A DNA stretch of 64,000 bases from Sporolactobacillus shoreicorticis. Lineage in GTDB: Bacteria > Bacillota > Bacilli > Bacillales > Sporolactobacillaceae. How positions within the stretch are numbered: position 1 is the stretch's first letter; every line of letters starts with the position of its first letter. Below are positions 63,920 to 64,000 of this stretch, piece by piece. The notes beneath the pieces are model-generated. The model searched no databases. It was not told the origin of the DNA and worked only from the letters and a program-made list of their open reading frames with translations. The stretch is from NCBI RefSeq assembly GCF_024125445.1, contig NZ_JAMXWM010000014.1, positions 1-64,000 of the forward strand. Direction: 5' to 3'. The position numbers were made by a program, and so were the translations under genes.

Positions 63920-64000
63920 GCGCATCACCTATTTTATCCAACAATGAGCGCCTTGTCGTCAACAGTGAAGTACAGAAAAATGGGAAGTCTACTGGTGTTG
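63916..64000 (+). CDS. Partial gene running off the right edge
   Basis: ATG overlapping the preceding stop, with GGAGGGTGA 7 nt upstream. The visible 28 residues begin MSASPILSNNERLVVNSEVQ. No family can be assigned from so little. Confidence 0.55.
   Translation, partial: MSASPILSNNERLVVNSEVQKNGKSTGV

Overview
The window looks like chromosome from a low-to-mid GC, endospore-forming Firmicute of the order Bacillales. The evidence is a complete spoIIIAA-AH operon, spoIVB, spo0A with 0A boxes, a sigma-E-type promoter, and a long block (about 27.2-62.2 kb) whose order follows Bacillus subtilis: mgsR, comG, yqhG-yqhH, gcvT-gcvPA-gcvPB, yqhL, mntR, yqhO-yqhP-yqhQ-yqhR, efp, spoIIIA, accBC, yqhY, nusB, folD, xseAB, ispA, dxs, tlyA, recN, spoIVB, spo0A. 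The secreted levansucrase and D-2-hydroxyacid dehydrogenase would fit a Sporolactobacillus-like lactic spore-former, but that placement is inference.

Left part (1-27 kb) is a patchwork of small metabolic and regulatory units: a quinone-oxidoreductase-like enzyme, Dps with a PerR-like box, FabH with a FapR box, an Lrp regulator divergent from a cysteine hydrolase, a RocB-like peptidase, an Rgg-type regulator facing a tiny two-peptide transcription unit and levansucrase, an HxlR regulator facing an MFS pump, asparaginase, a HAD phosphatase, a PAP2 phosphatase, nicotinate phosphoribosyltransferase, an SgrR-like protein facing an MFS exporter, ExoIII, two dehydrogenases, an M23 peptidase and a lone GlgD. 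Three decayed genes lie here (an NAD-dependent epimerase, a YcxB-like protein, a P-loop kinase-like protein).

The conserved block (27-62 kb) carries a comG operon cut down to comGA-comGB, a tandem glycine riboswitch driving glycine cleavage genes, manganese regulation, the SpoIIIA channel genes (with an unexplained gap of about 260 bp between AB and AC), fatty-acid (accBC), folate and isoprenoid (ispA, dxs) genes, and an OLE RNA with its membrane partner OapA between ispA and dxs. Compared with B. subtilis, aroQ-pepQ, yqhV, ahrC and comGC-GG are not at their expected places. The right end (62.2-64 kb) switches to a tyrosine recombinase and unknown genes, possibly the edge of an accessory element.

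The most novel item is at 6391-7560. It holds an Rgg-type receptor gene, a perfect 11+11 bp inverted repeat, and a divergent mini-operon with an ideal Shine-Dalgarno. That mini-operon encodes a 14-residue leader peptide whose stop codon abuts the ATG of a 31-residue peptide with a hydrophobic N-terminus and a C-terminal Trp-Trp, followed by a terminator. This looks like a complete, compact peptide-pheromone system beside an exopolysaccharide (levan) synthase.
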